Shown piece by piece: positions 24,383 through 33,642 of a stretch of 64,000 nucleotides of DNA; the stretch's first letter is position 1; each line of letters starts with the position of its first letter. The translations under genes and the position numbers were made by a program. The notes beneath the pieces are model-generated. The model was not told the origin of the DNA. It made no database searches and saw only the letters and a list, made by a program, of their open reading frames with translations. The DNA is from an uncultured Collinsella sp. (GTDB taxonomy: Bacteria; Actinomycetota; Coriobacteriia; Coriobacteriales; Coriobacteriaceae): positions 1 to 64,000 of the forward strand of contig CALAMG010000039.1 of the NCBI GenBank assembly GCA_937925715.1. The letters run 5' to 3'.

Positions 24383-25473
24383 GTGAATACTTCTGTCGCC
24401 AAGAAGGCCGGCCAGGCGGTGCGCCTGCTCATGATGGTGCTCACGGCAGTTCTCATCTTCTTCTTCATCAATGTTATGCTGCTCGTCTCCGATATCCAGG
24501 GCACGGCGCGTGTGGTCAACTACGCCGGTCTGGTGCGCGGTACCACGCAGCGAATCGTTAAGCTCGAGGATGCGGGCCAGCCTCAAGATGACCTGCTCAA
24601 AGCCGTGGATTCATACATCAACGGTTTGCGTTACGGAAGTGACGACCTCAACCTCGTCCGTCTCGACGACGATGAGTATCAGGCAAAAATGACGAGCTTG
24701 CAAATTATTTTGATGAGCTTTGCACCGAGATCATCCGCGTGCGCGAAGTCGGCTATGAGAACACCGACATCATCTCCATGAGCGAGGAGTTCTTTGGCAT
24801 TTGCGACGATGCTACGCGACTCGCAGAGGACTACTCTCAGGAGAAGGCGTCGGCGCTCAACTATCTCGAGGGCTTGGTGATCATCGACATCGTGGGCTTG
24901 GTGGCGACCTTTGCGGTCGAACTCGTTCGCGCGGTGCGCACCGCCGCGCTCAATCGCGAACTGCAGAGCAAAGTCTATCTCGACGAAGCCACGGGGCTGC
25001 CCAACAAGAACAAGTGCGAGGAGATCTTGGGGCAGGAGCAGCCTGTCTCCGCGGAGGAGCCCGTTGCGGTGTGCGTCTTCGACCTTAACAATCTGCATAT
25101 GGTCAATAACAACTTCGGCCATGAGAAGGGCGATGAATACATTCGCTCTTTTGCCCAACAACTGGGAAGTGTGGCGTCGGAGACGTGCTTTGTGGGTCGC
25201 GACGGCGGCGATGAGTTTATCGCGGTGCTGCGGGATGCCGACCGAGCCGCTGTGGAATCTTGTCTCGCTCGGATTCGCGCGAACGTGAACGAGTATTCCG
25301 AAGTCCACCCCGATATGCCCATCAGCTACGCGGTGGGCTATGCGCTTTCCAGCGATTTTGACGAGCCGCCTACCATGCGCGAACTCTTTTCCCAGGCCGA
25401 CAAGAACATGTACGTCAATAAGAACCGCGTAAAGACAGCCGAGGCAGCCGGGCCGCAACGCGAGGACCGCTAA
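24383..25473 (+). pseudogene. Membrane-anchored GGDEF (diguanylate cyclase-like) gene interrupted by a frameshift
   Basis: A GTG start at 24383 (GGGGAG seven bases upstream) opens a frame with a transmembrane segment (LLMMVLTAVLIFFFINVMLLV). The sense of the protein is lost near 24706. The next frame continues it without a gap (NYFDELCTEIIRVREVGYEN), through a second membrane segment, to a GGDEF domain with intact RDGGDEF near 25204. Restoring one A in the CAAATTAT stretch would give one protein of about 363 residues. GGDEF proteins make cyclic di-GMP. Two separate reading frames are therefore 24383-24781 and 24739-25473. The lesion may be genuine, phase-variable or a sequencing error. Confidence 0.8.
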
Positions 25474-25486
25474 ACCCGTAGCAAAG

Positions 25487-25516
25487 GGTAGCTAATTTGG
25501 GACGGGACTCTTTTGG
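25487..25516. repeat. 30-bp segment shared with 57192-57222
   Basis: GGTAGCTAATTTGGGACGGG at 25488-25507 and the following ACTCTTTTG recur almost unchanged at 57193, where they are one arm of an inverted repeat. Here only the one arm is recognisable, placed between the convergent GGDEF and LysR genes. Confidence 0.6.
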
Positions 25517-26395
25517 CTACTTGAGGAGTTGGGCCATGGCGTTGACGAATTTTTGTACTTGGAGGGTGGGCTCGAGCGGATAGTGCAAAAAGACCGGCAC
25601 CTCGCGGCCGCACAGGAACGGCACGCCCACAAAGGCCGGGTGTACCCCCGACCATGCGCCGCAGGTGAGCACCGCGTCGCCCTTTTCCTCGGCTTCGTTA
25701 AAGAGCGCAAAGTCAAAACTGTCCACGTCGATCACGTCCACGCCGCCATCGGCCAAAAGATCGATGCGCAGGCTGTCCATGGCGTCGTTGCCGTGGCGCA
25801 GTACGCGCAGACGCATACCCTCCAAGTCGGCAACCGTAATGCGATTCTTGCGCGCCAGCGGGCTCGTGCGCGGCAGATCGATATAAAACGGCACGTTGAC
25901 AATGCGGAGCTTTTGGCAGGCATCACCCCAGCGTGGGGTAGAAAAACTCGATTGCACCACATCGACCTCGCGGCCCAAGCTGCGCATGACGGTCTCGCGC
26001 TCGTCGTAGAGATCGCTTACCGGCACGATCTCAAATCGCAGCGACGGTTCCAGATCGTGGATGCCCGACCACATCGACAGCGTTTGGCGCCCCGGGCACA
26101 TCATCGACACGCCCAGGCGCACGGCACCGCCATCGCCCGCCGCGCGTCGGGCACGGCGCAGCGCGTCCTCGGACTGCCGCATGATCGAGCGCGCGTCGTC
26201 CACCAGCAGTGCGCCGGCCGGCGTCACTTTGACGCCCGAGTGCGAGCGTTCGAACAGCGTGATGCCGAACTCGGCCTCGAAGCCCGACACCTGCTTGACG
26301 AGCGCCGGAGTCGACACGCGCAATTGTGCCGCCGCACGCGAGAAGCTTCCCAGCTCCGCAGCGGCCGATATGGCCTCAAGTCGTCGATCGTACAC
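25517..26395 (-). CDS. LysR family transcriptional regulator
   Basis: This 292-residue protein has an N-terminal winged-helix domain (LEAISAAAELGSFSRAAAQLRVSTPALVKQVSGFEAEFGITLFERS) and a periplasmic-binding-protein-like effector domain. I choose the GTG at 26395 because GGGAG lies six bases before it; an upstream in-frame start at 26428 lacks a site. It is divergent from the SDR-MFS-Gfo/Idh operon across a 233-bp AT-rich gap, the classic arrangement for a LysR activator of the adjacent operon. The inducer is unknown. Confidence 0.9.
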   Translation of the reverse strand: MYDRRLEAISAAAELGSFSRAAAQLRVSTPALVKQVSGFEAEFGITLFERSHSGVKVTPAGALLVDDARSIMRQSEDALRRARRAAGDGGAVRLGVSMMCPGRQTLSMWSGIHDLEPSLRFEIVPVSDLYDERETVMRSLGREVDVVQSSFSTPRWGDACQKLRIVNVPFYIDLPRTSPLARKNRITVADLEGMRLRVLRHGNDAMDSLRIDLLADGGVDVIDVDSFDFALFNEAEEKGDAVLTCGAWSGVHPAFVGVPFLCGREVPVFLHYPLEPTLQVQKFVNAMAQLLK

Positions 26396-26628
26396 GTCAA
26401 TCTCCCGTTTTCGCGTCCGTGGCCACATGGTGCCACAGGAGGTTGTTTTCGCAGGTCATGCGCTCAATTGAGAATAAACTGCATCGCACAGTGTAAACCT
26501 ATGGTTAACGCCATTCTAACAAATATGCAATTCACCTGCGCAAATGCAAAGCATACGATAACCAGCGAAAACCACGTGGGTCGGTTAATGGGAGCGACCC
26601 ACCGGGAGGCATAAGAAGGGAAGTTCCT

Positions 26629-27510
26629 ATGAGCAATTGGCTTAAGCTCGAGGGCGATGTTTGCGCTGTGACTGGAGCGCTCGGCGGCATGGGCGTCGAG
26701 ATTTGCCGCGAGTTCGCCCGCAATGGCGCTAACGTCGTCCTGCTCGACCTGGACGAGGAGAAGGTCAAGGCCGCTGCCGCCGACCTCGCTGCCGAGTTTG
26801 GCATCCACGCCGAGGGCTACAAGATGAACGCCACCGACGAGGCCGAGGTTCAGGCCGCCGTCGACGCCACCATCGCCAACTTCGGCCGCGTCGACGTTCT
26901 CGTCAACACCGCCGGCATTCTGCGCTTCGCAGCCATGGAGGACCTGCCGCTCTCCGACTGGAACGAGGTCATCAACGTCAACCTCACCGGCTACTTCATC
27001 ACCTCGCAGCGCTTTGGTCGCGAGATGATCAAGGCCGGCCAGGGCCGCCTGGTTCACATCTCCACCGTCGCCAGTCACTCCCCCGAAACGTTCTCGGGCG
27101 TGTACAGCTCCACCAAGGCGGGCGTCAACATGATGTCCAAGATGCTGGCTGCCGAGTGGGGTCCCTACGGCGTGCGCTCCAACTGCGTCGAGCCCTGCTT
27201 CGTCAAGACCCCCATGTCGGCAAGCTTTTACGCCGATCCCGAGGTCGAGAAGAGCCGCAGCCGCCTCATCGCCACGCGTCGCATCGGCGAGGTCAGCGAT
27301 ATCGCCAACGCCGTCATGTTCCTGGCGTCCACGCGCTCAGACTTTACCACCGGCGACGCCATCAAGGTCGACGGCGGCTTCTCCAACATGATGGGCGACC
27401 TCACCGCCAAGCCCGGCGGCCGCCGCGCCTTTGCCGACAACTACCTCAAGAACAAGGGCGTCGAGCTCTGGTCCGATGAGTCCGGCGTCGCAAAGCCGAC
27501 TGACCAGTAA
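26629..27510 (+). CDS. Short-chain dehydrogenase/reductase
   Basis: This 293-residue SDR has the coenzyme motif TGALGGMG near residue 15, the NTAG motif near 92, catalytic Ser in STVAS near 148, and YSSTK near 161 as the catalytic Tyr-Lys. The C-terminal VDGGFSNM segment is typical of classical SDRs. An Asp at the end of beta-2 (LLDLDEEK) favours NAD+. The C terminus is about 35 residues longer than the usual 250-residue forms. It is first in a three-gene operon with an OFA-type MFS transporter and a Gfo/Idh/MocA oxidoreductase, so it is probably a polyol- or sugar-acid-type catabolic dehydrogenase. Confidence 0.93.
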   Translation: MSNWLKLEGDVCAVTGALGGMGVEICREFARNGANVVLLDLDEEKVKAAAADLAAEFGIHAEGYKMNATDEAEVQAAVDATIANFGRVDVLVNTAGILRFAAMEDLPLSDWNEVINVNLTGYFITSQRFGREMIKAGQGRLVHISTVASHSPETFSGVYSSTKAGVNMMSKMLAAEWGPYGVRSNCVEPCFVKTPMSASFYADPEVEKSRSRLIATRRIGEVSDIANAVMFLASTRSDFTTGDAIKVDGGFSNMMGDLTAKPGGRRAFADNYLKNKGVELWSDESGVAKPTDQ

Positions 27511-27594
27511 ACCAGCCCGGTAGAAAGGGGCGCGGGGCAAGCACCTCAGCGGCGTTTGCCCCTCCCCTCCCCCGTATCGATTAGAAAGAGTCCA

Positions 27595-28851
27595 ATGGCT
27601 TCCACCAACTCCAACAAGGGTCGCGCCGTCGTGCTTTCCGCCGCGTGCGTCACCATGTTCTTCATCAGCTCCATCGCGCTGTATTCCGTTGTGAGCAAGA
27701 ACCTGCTCGCCGTCTATCCCGAGTGGTCCAGCGCTCTTACCTGGGCTTTCCCGGTCTTCCAGACCATCATGGCCGTGACGGGCATCTTCGCCGGCCGCAT
27801 CTCCGATAAGATCGGCCCGCGCAACGTCGTGATCGCTGCCGCCGTGTGCTACGGCGTGGGCTGGTTCATGTCCGGCACCGTCACCGAGCCGTGGCAGTTC
27901 TACCTGTGGTTCTCGCTCGTCGCCGCCATCGGCAACGGCCTGGGCTACAACCCCGCGCTCACCACCGGCCAAAAGTGGTTCATCGACAAAAAGGGCCTCG
28001 CCTCCGGCATCACCCTGGCCGCTTCGACCGCCGGCCCCGCCGTGCTGTCCCCGGTGCTCGCCTCGCTGCTCATCCCGAGCCTTGGCATCTTTGGCGCCCT
28101 TAAGGCACTCGGCGTCATCTTCTTTGTGACGATCGCCGCCTCCGCCCTGTTCCTGAAGGCCCCCGAGGCCGGTTGGCTGCCCGAGGGCTTCGAGGTCCCC
28201 AAGGGCGGCGCGCACGCCGGCACCTTCGGCGACCTCACCCCGGGCGAGATGGTCAAAACCCCGCGCTTCTGGGTCCTCATCGCCACCTTCGCCTTCGCCG
28301 CCACCGCGGGCACCCTGCTCGTGGGCAAGGTTGCCTCCATCGCCGCTGTCCAGCTCTTCGCCGACCCCACGAGCGCCGCGGCCGTCGCCCTCGGCGGCGT
28401 GGTCGTCTCCGTCAACACCTGCGCCAACCTGGTCGGCCGTCTGTCCTTTGGCCAGATCATCGACAAGCTCGGCGCCTACAAGTCACTGCTCATCAGCCTT
28501 GTCGTCACCATCGTCGCGCTCGTCATCATGTCGATGAGCTTTACGCAGAGCATGTTCTTTGTGGCGCTCGCCCTGCTCGGCTTTAGCTTTGGCGCCCTGC
28601 TCGTCATCTACCCGCCGCTCACCGGTGGCGCCTTTGGCACCAGCAACATCGGCGTCAACTACGGCATCATGTTTTTAGGCTATGCCGCTTCCACCTGGAT
28701 CAGCCAGCCCATCACCGCCGTGCTGTATCACGCCGAGGCCGGCAGCGCCGCCTACCAGCAGTCCTTCTACGGCGCCATCGTGATCGCCGCCATCGCCGTC
28801 GTGCTCACCGTCTACATGATGGTCTCCGACAGCAAGAAGAAGTCCGCCTAG
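27595..28851 (+). CDS. MFS transporter of the oxalate/formate antiporter-like family
   Basis: This 418-residue membrane protein has 12 hydrophobic segments. Features such as FPVFQTIMAVTGIFAGRISDKIGPRNVV, GLGYNPALTTGQKWFIDKKGLASGITLAAST and LTGGAFGTSNIGVNYGIMFLGYA are those of OFA/monocarboxylate-type MFS carriers. The start at 27595 follows AGAAAGAG. It is the middle gene of the operon and presumably imports the compound oxidised by the two flanking dehydrogenases. Confidence 0.92.
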   Translation: MASTNSNKGRAVVLSAACVTMFFISSIALYSVVSKNLLAVYPEWSSALTWAFPVFQTIMAVTGIFAGRISDKIGPRNVVIAAAVCYGVGWFMSGTVTEPWQFYLWFSLVAAIGNGLGYNPALTTGQKWFIDKKGLASGITLAASTAGPAVLSPVLASLLIPSLGIFGALKALGVIFFVTIAASALFLKAPEAGWLPEGFEVPKGGAHAGTFGDLTPGEMVKTPRFWVLIATFAFAATAGTLLVGKVASIAAVQLFADPTSAAAVALGGVVVSVNTCANLVGRLSFGQIIDKLGAYKSLLISLVVTIVALVIMSMSFTQSMFFVALALLGFSFGALLVIYPPLTGGAFGTSNIGVNYGIMFLGYAASTWISQPITAVLYHAEAGSAAYQQSFYGAIVIAAIAVVLTVYMMVSDSKKKSA

Positions 28852-28858
28852 TTTTACC

Positions 28859-28892
28859 GATGCGACAAAGGGACAGCCCCTTTGTCGCATTC
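28859..28892. repeat. Short GCGACAAAGGGAC-type palindrome within an operon
   Basis: GATGCGACAAAGGGAC pairs with GCCCCTTTGTCGCATTC. It lies in the 69-bp gap between the MFS gene and the Gfo/Idh/MocA gene, just after the MFS stop codon, so it would form a hairpin within the polycistronic mRNA. Confidence 0.8.
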
Positions 28893-28920
28893 CACCGGTC
28901 ACCAGTATTAAGGAGTCGAA

Positions 28921-29961
28921 ATGTCTGAGCTCAACCCCGTCCGCATTGCCGTTATCGGCGCCGGCGCCATGGGCCGCAACCACATCCGCTTTGTCACCGA
29001 GGAGCCCGAGGCCGAGCTCGTCGCCATCGCCGACGCCTTTGAGGGCGCCCGCGCCACGGCCGAGGCCGCCGGCGTGCCGTTTTACACCGATCCCGCCCAG
29101 ATGATGGACGAGGTCAAACCCGAGGCCGTCATTATCGCCACCCCCAACGACCTGCACCTGGGCGTTGCACGCGAGGCCGTGAAGCGCAATATCGTGCCGT
29201 TGATCGAAAAGCCGATCTCCAACGATCTTGAGGATGCCCAGGCCTTCGCCGCCGAGGCCGAGACCGCCGGCGTGCCCGTGCTCGTGGGTCAGCACCGTCG
29301 CCACAACCCCTTCGTCAACAAGGCCAAGGAGATCATCGAGTCCGGCGAGCTGGGCAAGCTCACCGTGTCGAGCTTCCACTACATGATCTATAAGAATGAC
29401 GAGTATTTCGATGTCGAGTGGCGCCGCAAGAAGGGTGCCGGCCCGATCCTGGTCAACCTGGTGCACGACGTCGACCTGCTCCGCTACCTGCTGGGCGAGC
29501 CCGTTGCCGTCCAGGGTATGCAGTCCAGCGCCGCCCGCGGTTTTGAGACCGAGGACTCCGCCGTGGTCAACGTCCGTTTTGCCGATGGCACGCTCGCAAG
29601 CATGACCATCTCCGACGCCACCGCCAGCCCCTGGAACTGGGAGGCCACCGCCCGCGAGGACCCGCAGTACCGTCCCTTCGACGCCGACGCCTACTTTATC
29701 GGTGGCACCAAGGGCGCCCTGTCGCTGCCCCGCCTGCACCAGTTCTCCTATGACGGCGCCTCCAACTGGCACAAGCCGCTGCAGATGGAGATTCCGGCTG
29801 TCGACCCGGCGTTGCCGCACAAGATGCAGCTCAAGCACTTTGTGAAGGTTGTCCGCCGCGAGGTCGAGCCCGTCGTGACCCCCGCCGATAACGTCAAGAC
29901 GCTCACGCTTCTCAACGCCATCAAGGAGGCCGCCGAGACCGGCCAACTCGTCGAGCTGTAA
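28921..29961 (+). CDS. Gfo/Idh/MocA family oxidoreductase
   Basis: This 346-residue NAD(P)-dependent oxidoreductase has the Rossmann motif AVIGAGAMGRNHIRF at the N terminus, the EKPISN motif near residue 96, and a C-terminal alpha/beta substrate domain beginning around HRRHNPFVNKAKEIIESGELG. Related enzymes act on inositol, glucose-fructose or other sugars. The start has AAGGAG. It is the last gene of the SDR-MFS operon and a likely partner in the same pathway. Confidence 0.93.
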   Translation: MSELNPVRIAVIGAGAMGRNHIRFVTEEPEAELVAIADAFEGARATAEAAGVPFYTDPAQMMDEVKPEAVIIATPNDLHLGVAREAVKRNIVPLIEKPISNDLEDAQAFAAEAETAGVPVLVGQHRRHNPFVNKAKEIIESGELGKLTVSSFHYMIYKNDEYFDVEWRRKKGAGPILVNLVHDVDLLRYLLGEPVAVQGMQSSAARGFETEDSAVVNVRFADGTLASMTISDATASPWNWEATAREDPQYRPFDADAYFIGGTKGALSLPRLHQFSYDGASNWHKPLQMEIPAVDPALPHKMQLKHFVKVVRREVEPVVTPADNVKTLTLLNAIKEAAETGQLVEL

Positions 29962-30128
29962 TGCCTTAAGAGCGGGCCGCGGCAAACTCCCCGCCGAGCG
30001 CCTTGGCCCGCCGCCAACAAGCCCCTCTTCTTTGCCCCGCGAGCAGCCTCCTGCCCGCGGGGCATTTTGCTACCTTGCCGACGATTTTTCTGGGGCGGGG
30101 GCCATTTTGCGCCTCAGCTTGGTTCGTT

Positions 30129-30290
30129 CGCCACGAAATGGGCCTATCTACTACGTTTAACCGATCACCCTCAAGCACGCCGAATTTCGCGAGATAAAAA
30201 CCGCAGGTAAACGGCTAGCCGACTTTCGGAAAACCCAGGTATGGTCAGCCCCTACGGGTAAAACGTAGTAGATAGGCCGTTTTCGTGGCG
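30129..30290. repeat. 162-bp element with long terminal inverted repeats, copy 1
   Basis: The element starts CGCCACGAAATGGGCCTATC and ends with the inverted counterpart (GATAGGCCGTTTTCGTGGCG), about 30 bp being complementary (including CTACTACGTTT / AAACGTAGTAG). A second copy of the same 162-bp length lies at 57303-57464 in the opposite orientation. The centre shared by both contains ACCGCAGGTA and a GCCGAYTTTCGRAAAA segment. It is a non-coding, MITE-like element sitting between the Gfo/Idh/MocA gene and tex. Confidence 0.85.
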
Positions 30291-30371
30291 CGGCCCCAAA
30301 ACAGCCTTTTGGGACGGGTGGTATCCTTGGTAGCCCTGTGCTGCAAACGCACCTTAAACGCAAGGAGTCCC

Positions 30372-32519
30372 ATGGATCTTATCGCCCAGCTCGCCCACGA
30401 GCTCAACCTTAAGGCCGCCAACATCGAGGCGGCCGTCAAGCTCATCGACGAGGGCAACACCATCCCCTTTATCTCGCGCTACCGCAAGGAAGCCACAGGC
30501 GGAATGGACGACGTCGCCCTGCGCGCACTCGACGAGCGCCTGTCCTACCTGCGCAATCTTGAACAGCGCAAAGAAGACGTCATTCTGCTCATCGACGCCC
30601 AGGGCAAACTTACGCCCGAGCTCGAACAGCAGATTCGCGAGGCCACGCAGCTCCAGCGTGTCGAGGATCTCTACAAGCCCTACCACAAAAAGCGCATGAC
30701 CCGCGCGCAGAAGGCCCGCGAGGCCGGCCTGGAGCCGCTTGCCAACATGATCATCATGCAGGCCTCCGCCAAAGGCAGCGCGCTCGACGCCGCCGCGGCA
30801 TACGTCAACGAGGAAGCCGGCTTCGACACGCCCGAGAAGGCGCTCGCCGGCGCCGCCGACATCGTGGCCGAGACGGTAGCCGAGGACCCGGAGAACGTCG
30901 CCGACCTGCGCGCCTTTACGCAAAACACCGCCGATATCGTCGTCGAGGCCACCGACCCCGCCGAGAAGACCCCCTACGAGCCGTACTACAGCTATGACGA
31001 GCCGCTGCGCCGTATACCCAACCACCGCGTGCTGGCTATCGACCGCGGTGAGCGTGAGGGCAAGCTCCGCGTGCGCGTGAACGTCGACGGCGCTGCCGCC
31101 ACGGCACGCCTCGGCAGCCGTTGGCCCCGACGTCAGGGCGTCTTCGCGCCCGTCTTCGATGTCGCCATCGCCGACGGTTACAAGCGCCTCATGGCCCCCT
31201 CGCTGGAGCGCGAGGCCCGCGCCAAGCTCACCGTTCGCGCCCAGACCGAGGCCATCAACGTCTTTGCCAAGAACCTCGAGGGCCTGCTCTCGGCACGCCC
31301 CGTGCGCGGCGCCCGCGTGCTCGCGCTCGATCCGGGCTACCGCACCGGCTGCAAGGTCGCCGTCATGGACGAGACCGGCAAGCTGCTCGACCACGGCGTG
31401 GTCTATCCCACCAAGCCGCGCCACGACGTCGCCGGCACCAAGCGCGAGCTCGCCCGCCTCGTCAAAAAGGACGGCGTCAACACCATCGTCATCGGCAACG
31501 GCACCGCCAGCCGCGAGACCGAGGAAGTCGTCTCGGAGTTCATTGCCGAGCAGGCGCCCAGCCTTCGCTACACCATCGTCAACGAGGCCGGCGCGTCGGT
31601 GTACTCCGCCTCCGAGCTCGCCAGCCAGGAGTATCCCGATCTGGACGTCACCGTGCGTGGCGCCATGAGCCTGGGCCGCCGCCTGCAGGACCCGCTGGCA
31701 GAGCTCGTCAAGATCCCGCCCCAGTCTATCGGCGTGGGCCAGTACCAGCACGACCTTGACCAGGCCGAGCTCTCGCGCACTCTGGGCCACGTGGTGGAGG
31801 ACGTCGTCAACCGCGTGGGCGTCGACGTCAACACCGCAAGCGCGAGCCTGCTGGGATACGTGTCGGGCATCACGCCGAGTGTGGCCAAAAACATCGTGGC
31901 CTACCGCGAGGAAAACGGCGCTTTTACCGATCGCCGCCAGCTCAAGAAGGTCCCCAAGCTGGGACCCAAGGCATATCTCAACGCCGCGGGCTTTTTGCGC
32001 ATCAGCGGTGGCAAGAACCCGCTCGACGCGACAAGCGTCCACCCCGAGAGCTACGAGGTGGCCACATCCGTCCTGAAGCGCGCCGGCGTTGGGGCCAGCG
32101 AGCTCAGCCGCGGCGGCGTGCCCGACATCGAGCGCCGTCTGGGCAGCATCTCGGCACTGGCCAGCGACCTAGACTGCGGTACCCTCACGCTCATCGACAT
32201 CGTTAACGAGCTCAAGAAGCCCGGCCGCGACCCGCGCGACGACGCACCCGAGGTGGTCTTTAGCCGCTCAGCGCTTTCCATCGACGACCTGGAGCCCGGC
32301 ATGGAACTTAAGGGCACGGTGCGCAACGTCGTCGACTTTGGCGCGTTCGTCGACGTGGGCGTGCACCAGGACGGCCTCGTACACATCTCCAAGCTGGCCA
32401 ACCGCTTTGTCAAGCACCCGAGCGACGTGGTGCGCGTCGGTGACACGGTCAAGGTGTGGGTGGAAAAGGTCGATCGCGACCGCAAGAAGATCTCGCTCAC
32501 CATGGTACAGGGCAAGTAA
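30372..32519 (+). CDS. tex: Tex family RNA-binding transcription accessory protein
   Basis: This 715-residue protein matches Tex/Spt6-like proteins along its whole length. Domains in order are the Tex N-terminal helix-turn-helix region, a YqgF/RuvC-like domain near residues 320-450 (RVLALDPGYRTGCKVAVMDETGKLLDHGVVYP), HhH motifs near 490-560 (VDVNTASASLLGYVSGITPSVAKNIVAYREENG) and a C-terminal S1 domain (GMELKGTVRNVVDFGAFVDVGVHQDGLVHISKLA). Tex binds nucleic acid and affects transcription and toxin expression in other bacteria. ATG at 30372 follows CAAGGAG; the longer open frame starts inside the 162-bp element and is rejected. Confidence 0.96.
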   Translation: MDLIAQLAHELNLKAANIEAAVKLIDEGNTIPFISRYRKEATGGMDDVALRALDERLSYLRNLEQRKEDVILLIDAQGKLTPELEQQIREATQLQRVEDLYKPYHKKRMTRAQKAREAGLEPLANMIIMQASAKGSALDAAAAYVNEEAGFDTPEKALAGAADIVAETVAEDPENVADLRAFTQNTADIVVEATDPAEKTPYEPYYSYDEPLRRIPNHRVLAIDRGEREGKLRVRVNVDGAAATARLGSRWPRRQGVFAPVFDVAIADGYKRLMAPSLEREARAKLTVRAQTEAINVFAKNLEGLLSARPVRGARVLALDPGYRTGCKVAVMDETGKLLDHGVVYPTKPRHDVAGTKRELARLVKKDGVNTIVIGNGTASRETEEVVSEFIAEQAPSLRYTIVNEAGASVYSASELASQEYPDLDVTVRGAMSLGRRLQDPLAELVKIPPQSIGVGQYQHDLDQAELSRTLGHVVEDVVNRVGVDVNTASASLLGYVSGITPSVAKNIVAYREENGAFTDRRQLKKVPKLGPKAYLNAAGFLRISGGKNPLDATSVHPESYEVATSVLKRAGVGASELSRGGVPDIERRLGSISALASDLDCGTLTLIDIVNELKKPGRDPRDDAPEVVFSRSALSIDDLEPGMELKGTVRNVVDFGAFVDVGVHQDGLVHISKLANRFVKHPSDVVRVGDTVKVWVEKVDRDRKKISLTMVQGK

Positions 32520-32526
32520 ACCGCCA

Positions 32527-32746
32527 AAGCAAAGGTACCCCCTGTAGCGATGTGCAAAATCGCGAGTATTCTGCAAATTCCACCGTTCCGGATGCCCCTC
32601 AGAGACGAAAAAGCAAAAAACAGCCCCCGTTTTAGCGTCGTCAGAGCCAAAACGGGGGCCGTTCCATGCTTCGGTTAACTGATAAAGACCTTTACCTTGC
32701 TGAATACTCTCAATTTTGCACGTCGCAGGCGGGGGTACCTTTGCTT
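32527..32746. repeat. ~220-bp inverted-repeat element, copy 1, enclosing a terminator
   Basis: The left arm starts AGCAAAGGTACCCC and contains GTGCAAAATCGCGAGTATTC. The right arm ends GGGGTACCTTTGCTT and contains GAATACTCTCAATTTTGCAC. The arms are about 48 bp and their complementarity is imperfect. The right edge includes the stop codon of the transaldolase gene (32745-32747). A second member with the same arm motif is at 60973-61184. Confidence 0.7.
32616..32659 (-). terminator. Terminator of the transaldolase gene
   Basis: GCCCCCGTTTT (32623-32633) pairs with AAAACGGGGGC (32649-32659). On the minus strand the stem is followed by a GTTTTTTG run, so it fits termination of leftward transcription from the transaldolase gene. 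It may also slow transcription from tex in the other direction. Confidence 0.75.
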
Positions 32747-33449
32747 ACGGCAGGATATGGAAACCGAGCGCCGCGATATCCTTGGCAAAACCGCGCACGG
32801 TATCGAGCGAGACCTCGTACGGGTCGCGACCGATGTTCTTGCGCTTGGCCAGGATGCTGTTGGGCACCGTAATGATCTGGCAACCGCAGGCCTCGGCCTG
32901 GTAAATGTTGATGAGCTCGCGCGTGGACGCCCACAGGACCTCACAGTTGGGCTTGGCGGCGGCCTTCTTGACCGACTCCATCATAAACGGAATGGGATCG
33001 ACGCCGGTATCGGCAATACGTCCGGCAAAGAGCGAGATGATGGACGGCGTCTCGGTGTCAACGGCCTCGACCATCTCGTCAACCTGCTCGGGAGTAAAGA
33101 TGGTGGTGACGTTGACCTTGATGCCGTCGGCGGAAAGCTTGCGAACCAGCTCGGCGGTGGACTCGCCCTTGGTGGTCACGCACGGAATCTTGACGTAGAC
33201 GTTCTCGGCCCAGGTAGCGATCTCGCGCGCCTCGACCTCCATGGTCTCGACGTCGTCGGCAAAGACCTCAAACGAGACGGACACATCGGTGATATGGGCC
33301 AGGACCTCCTTGGCAAACGCGCGGTAATCCGTCACGCCGCCCTTCTTCATAAGGGACGGGTTGGTCGTGAAACCCTGAACGTTGCCGTTCTCGTACATGT
33401 CGAGCATGCCCTCGAGGTTTGCACCGTCAGCGAACACCTTGATTGCCAT
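32745..33449 (-). CDS. Transaldolase/fructose-6-phosphate aldolase family protein
   Basis: This 234-residue TIM-barrel protein resembles TalC/Fsa. The NPSLMKKGGVTDY segment near residue 30, the VYVKIPC segment with the Schiff-base Lys near 85 and ISLFAGRIADTGVDP near 136 are characteristic. Such enzymes transfer or cleave dihydroxyacetone units in the non-oxidative pentose phosphate pathway. ATG at 33449 is chosen because homology starts there; eight upstream codons are not supported. The stop codon overlaps an inverted-repeat element. Confidence 0.9.
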   Translation of the reverse strand: MAIKVFADGANLEGMLDMYENGNVQGFTTNPSLMKKGGVTDYRAFAKEVLAHITDVSVSFEVFADDVETMEVEAREIATWAENVYVKIPCVTTKGESTAELVRKLSADGIKVNVTTIFTPEQVDEMVEAVDTETPSIISLFAGRIADTGVDPIPFMMESVKKAAAKPNCEVLWASTRELINIYQAEACGCQIITVPNSILAKRKNIGRDPYEVSLDTVRGFAKDIAALGFHILP

Positions 33450-33642
33450 CTGCCTGATTCCTTTCGTTAGCATACGGCCGATAAACTGCTAAACACTTTA
33501 CCTACGTTTATCAAGGCGTGAGCTGCGGTTTTTTATCTTCTCGGCGAACGGTATAAACACCTCAGTGTTTGGATTGATAAATCGATTGAGCATGCAAAAG
33601 CAAAGAGTCGCAGTTTGAGCAAACGTCAGAACGCGGGATTCA

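Noticed and set aside
26629..29961. A myo-inositol catabolic operon
   Set aside because: The SDR, MFS and Gfo/Idh/MocA proteins would fit, but no iolE-, iolD- or iolG-specific motif can be named, so I left the substrate open.
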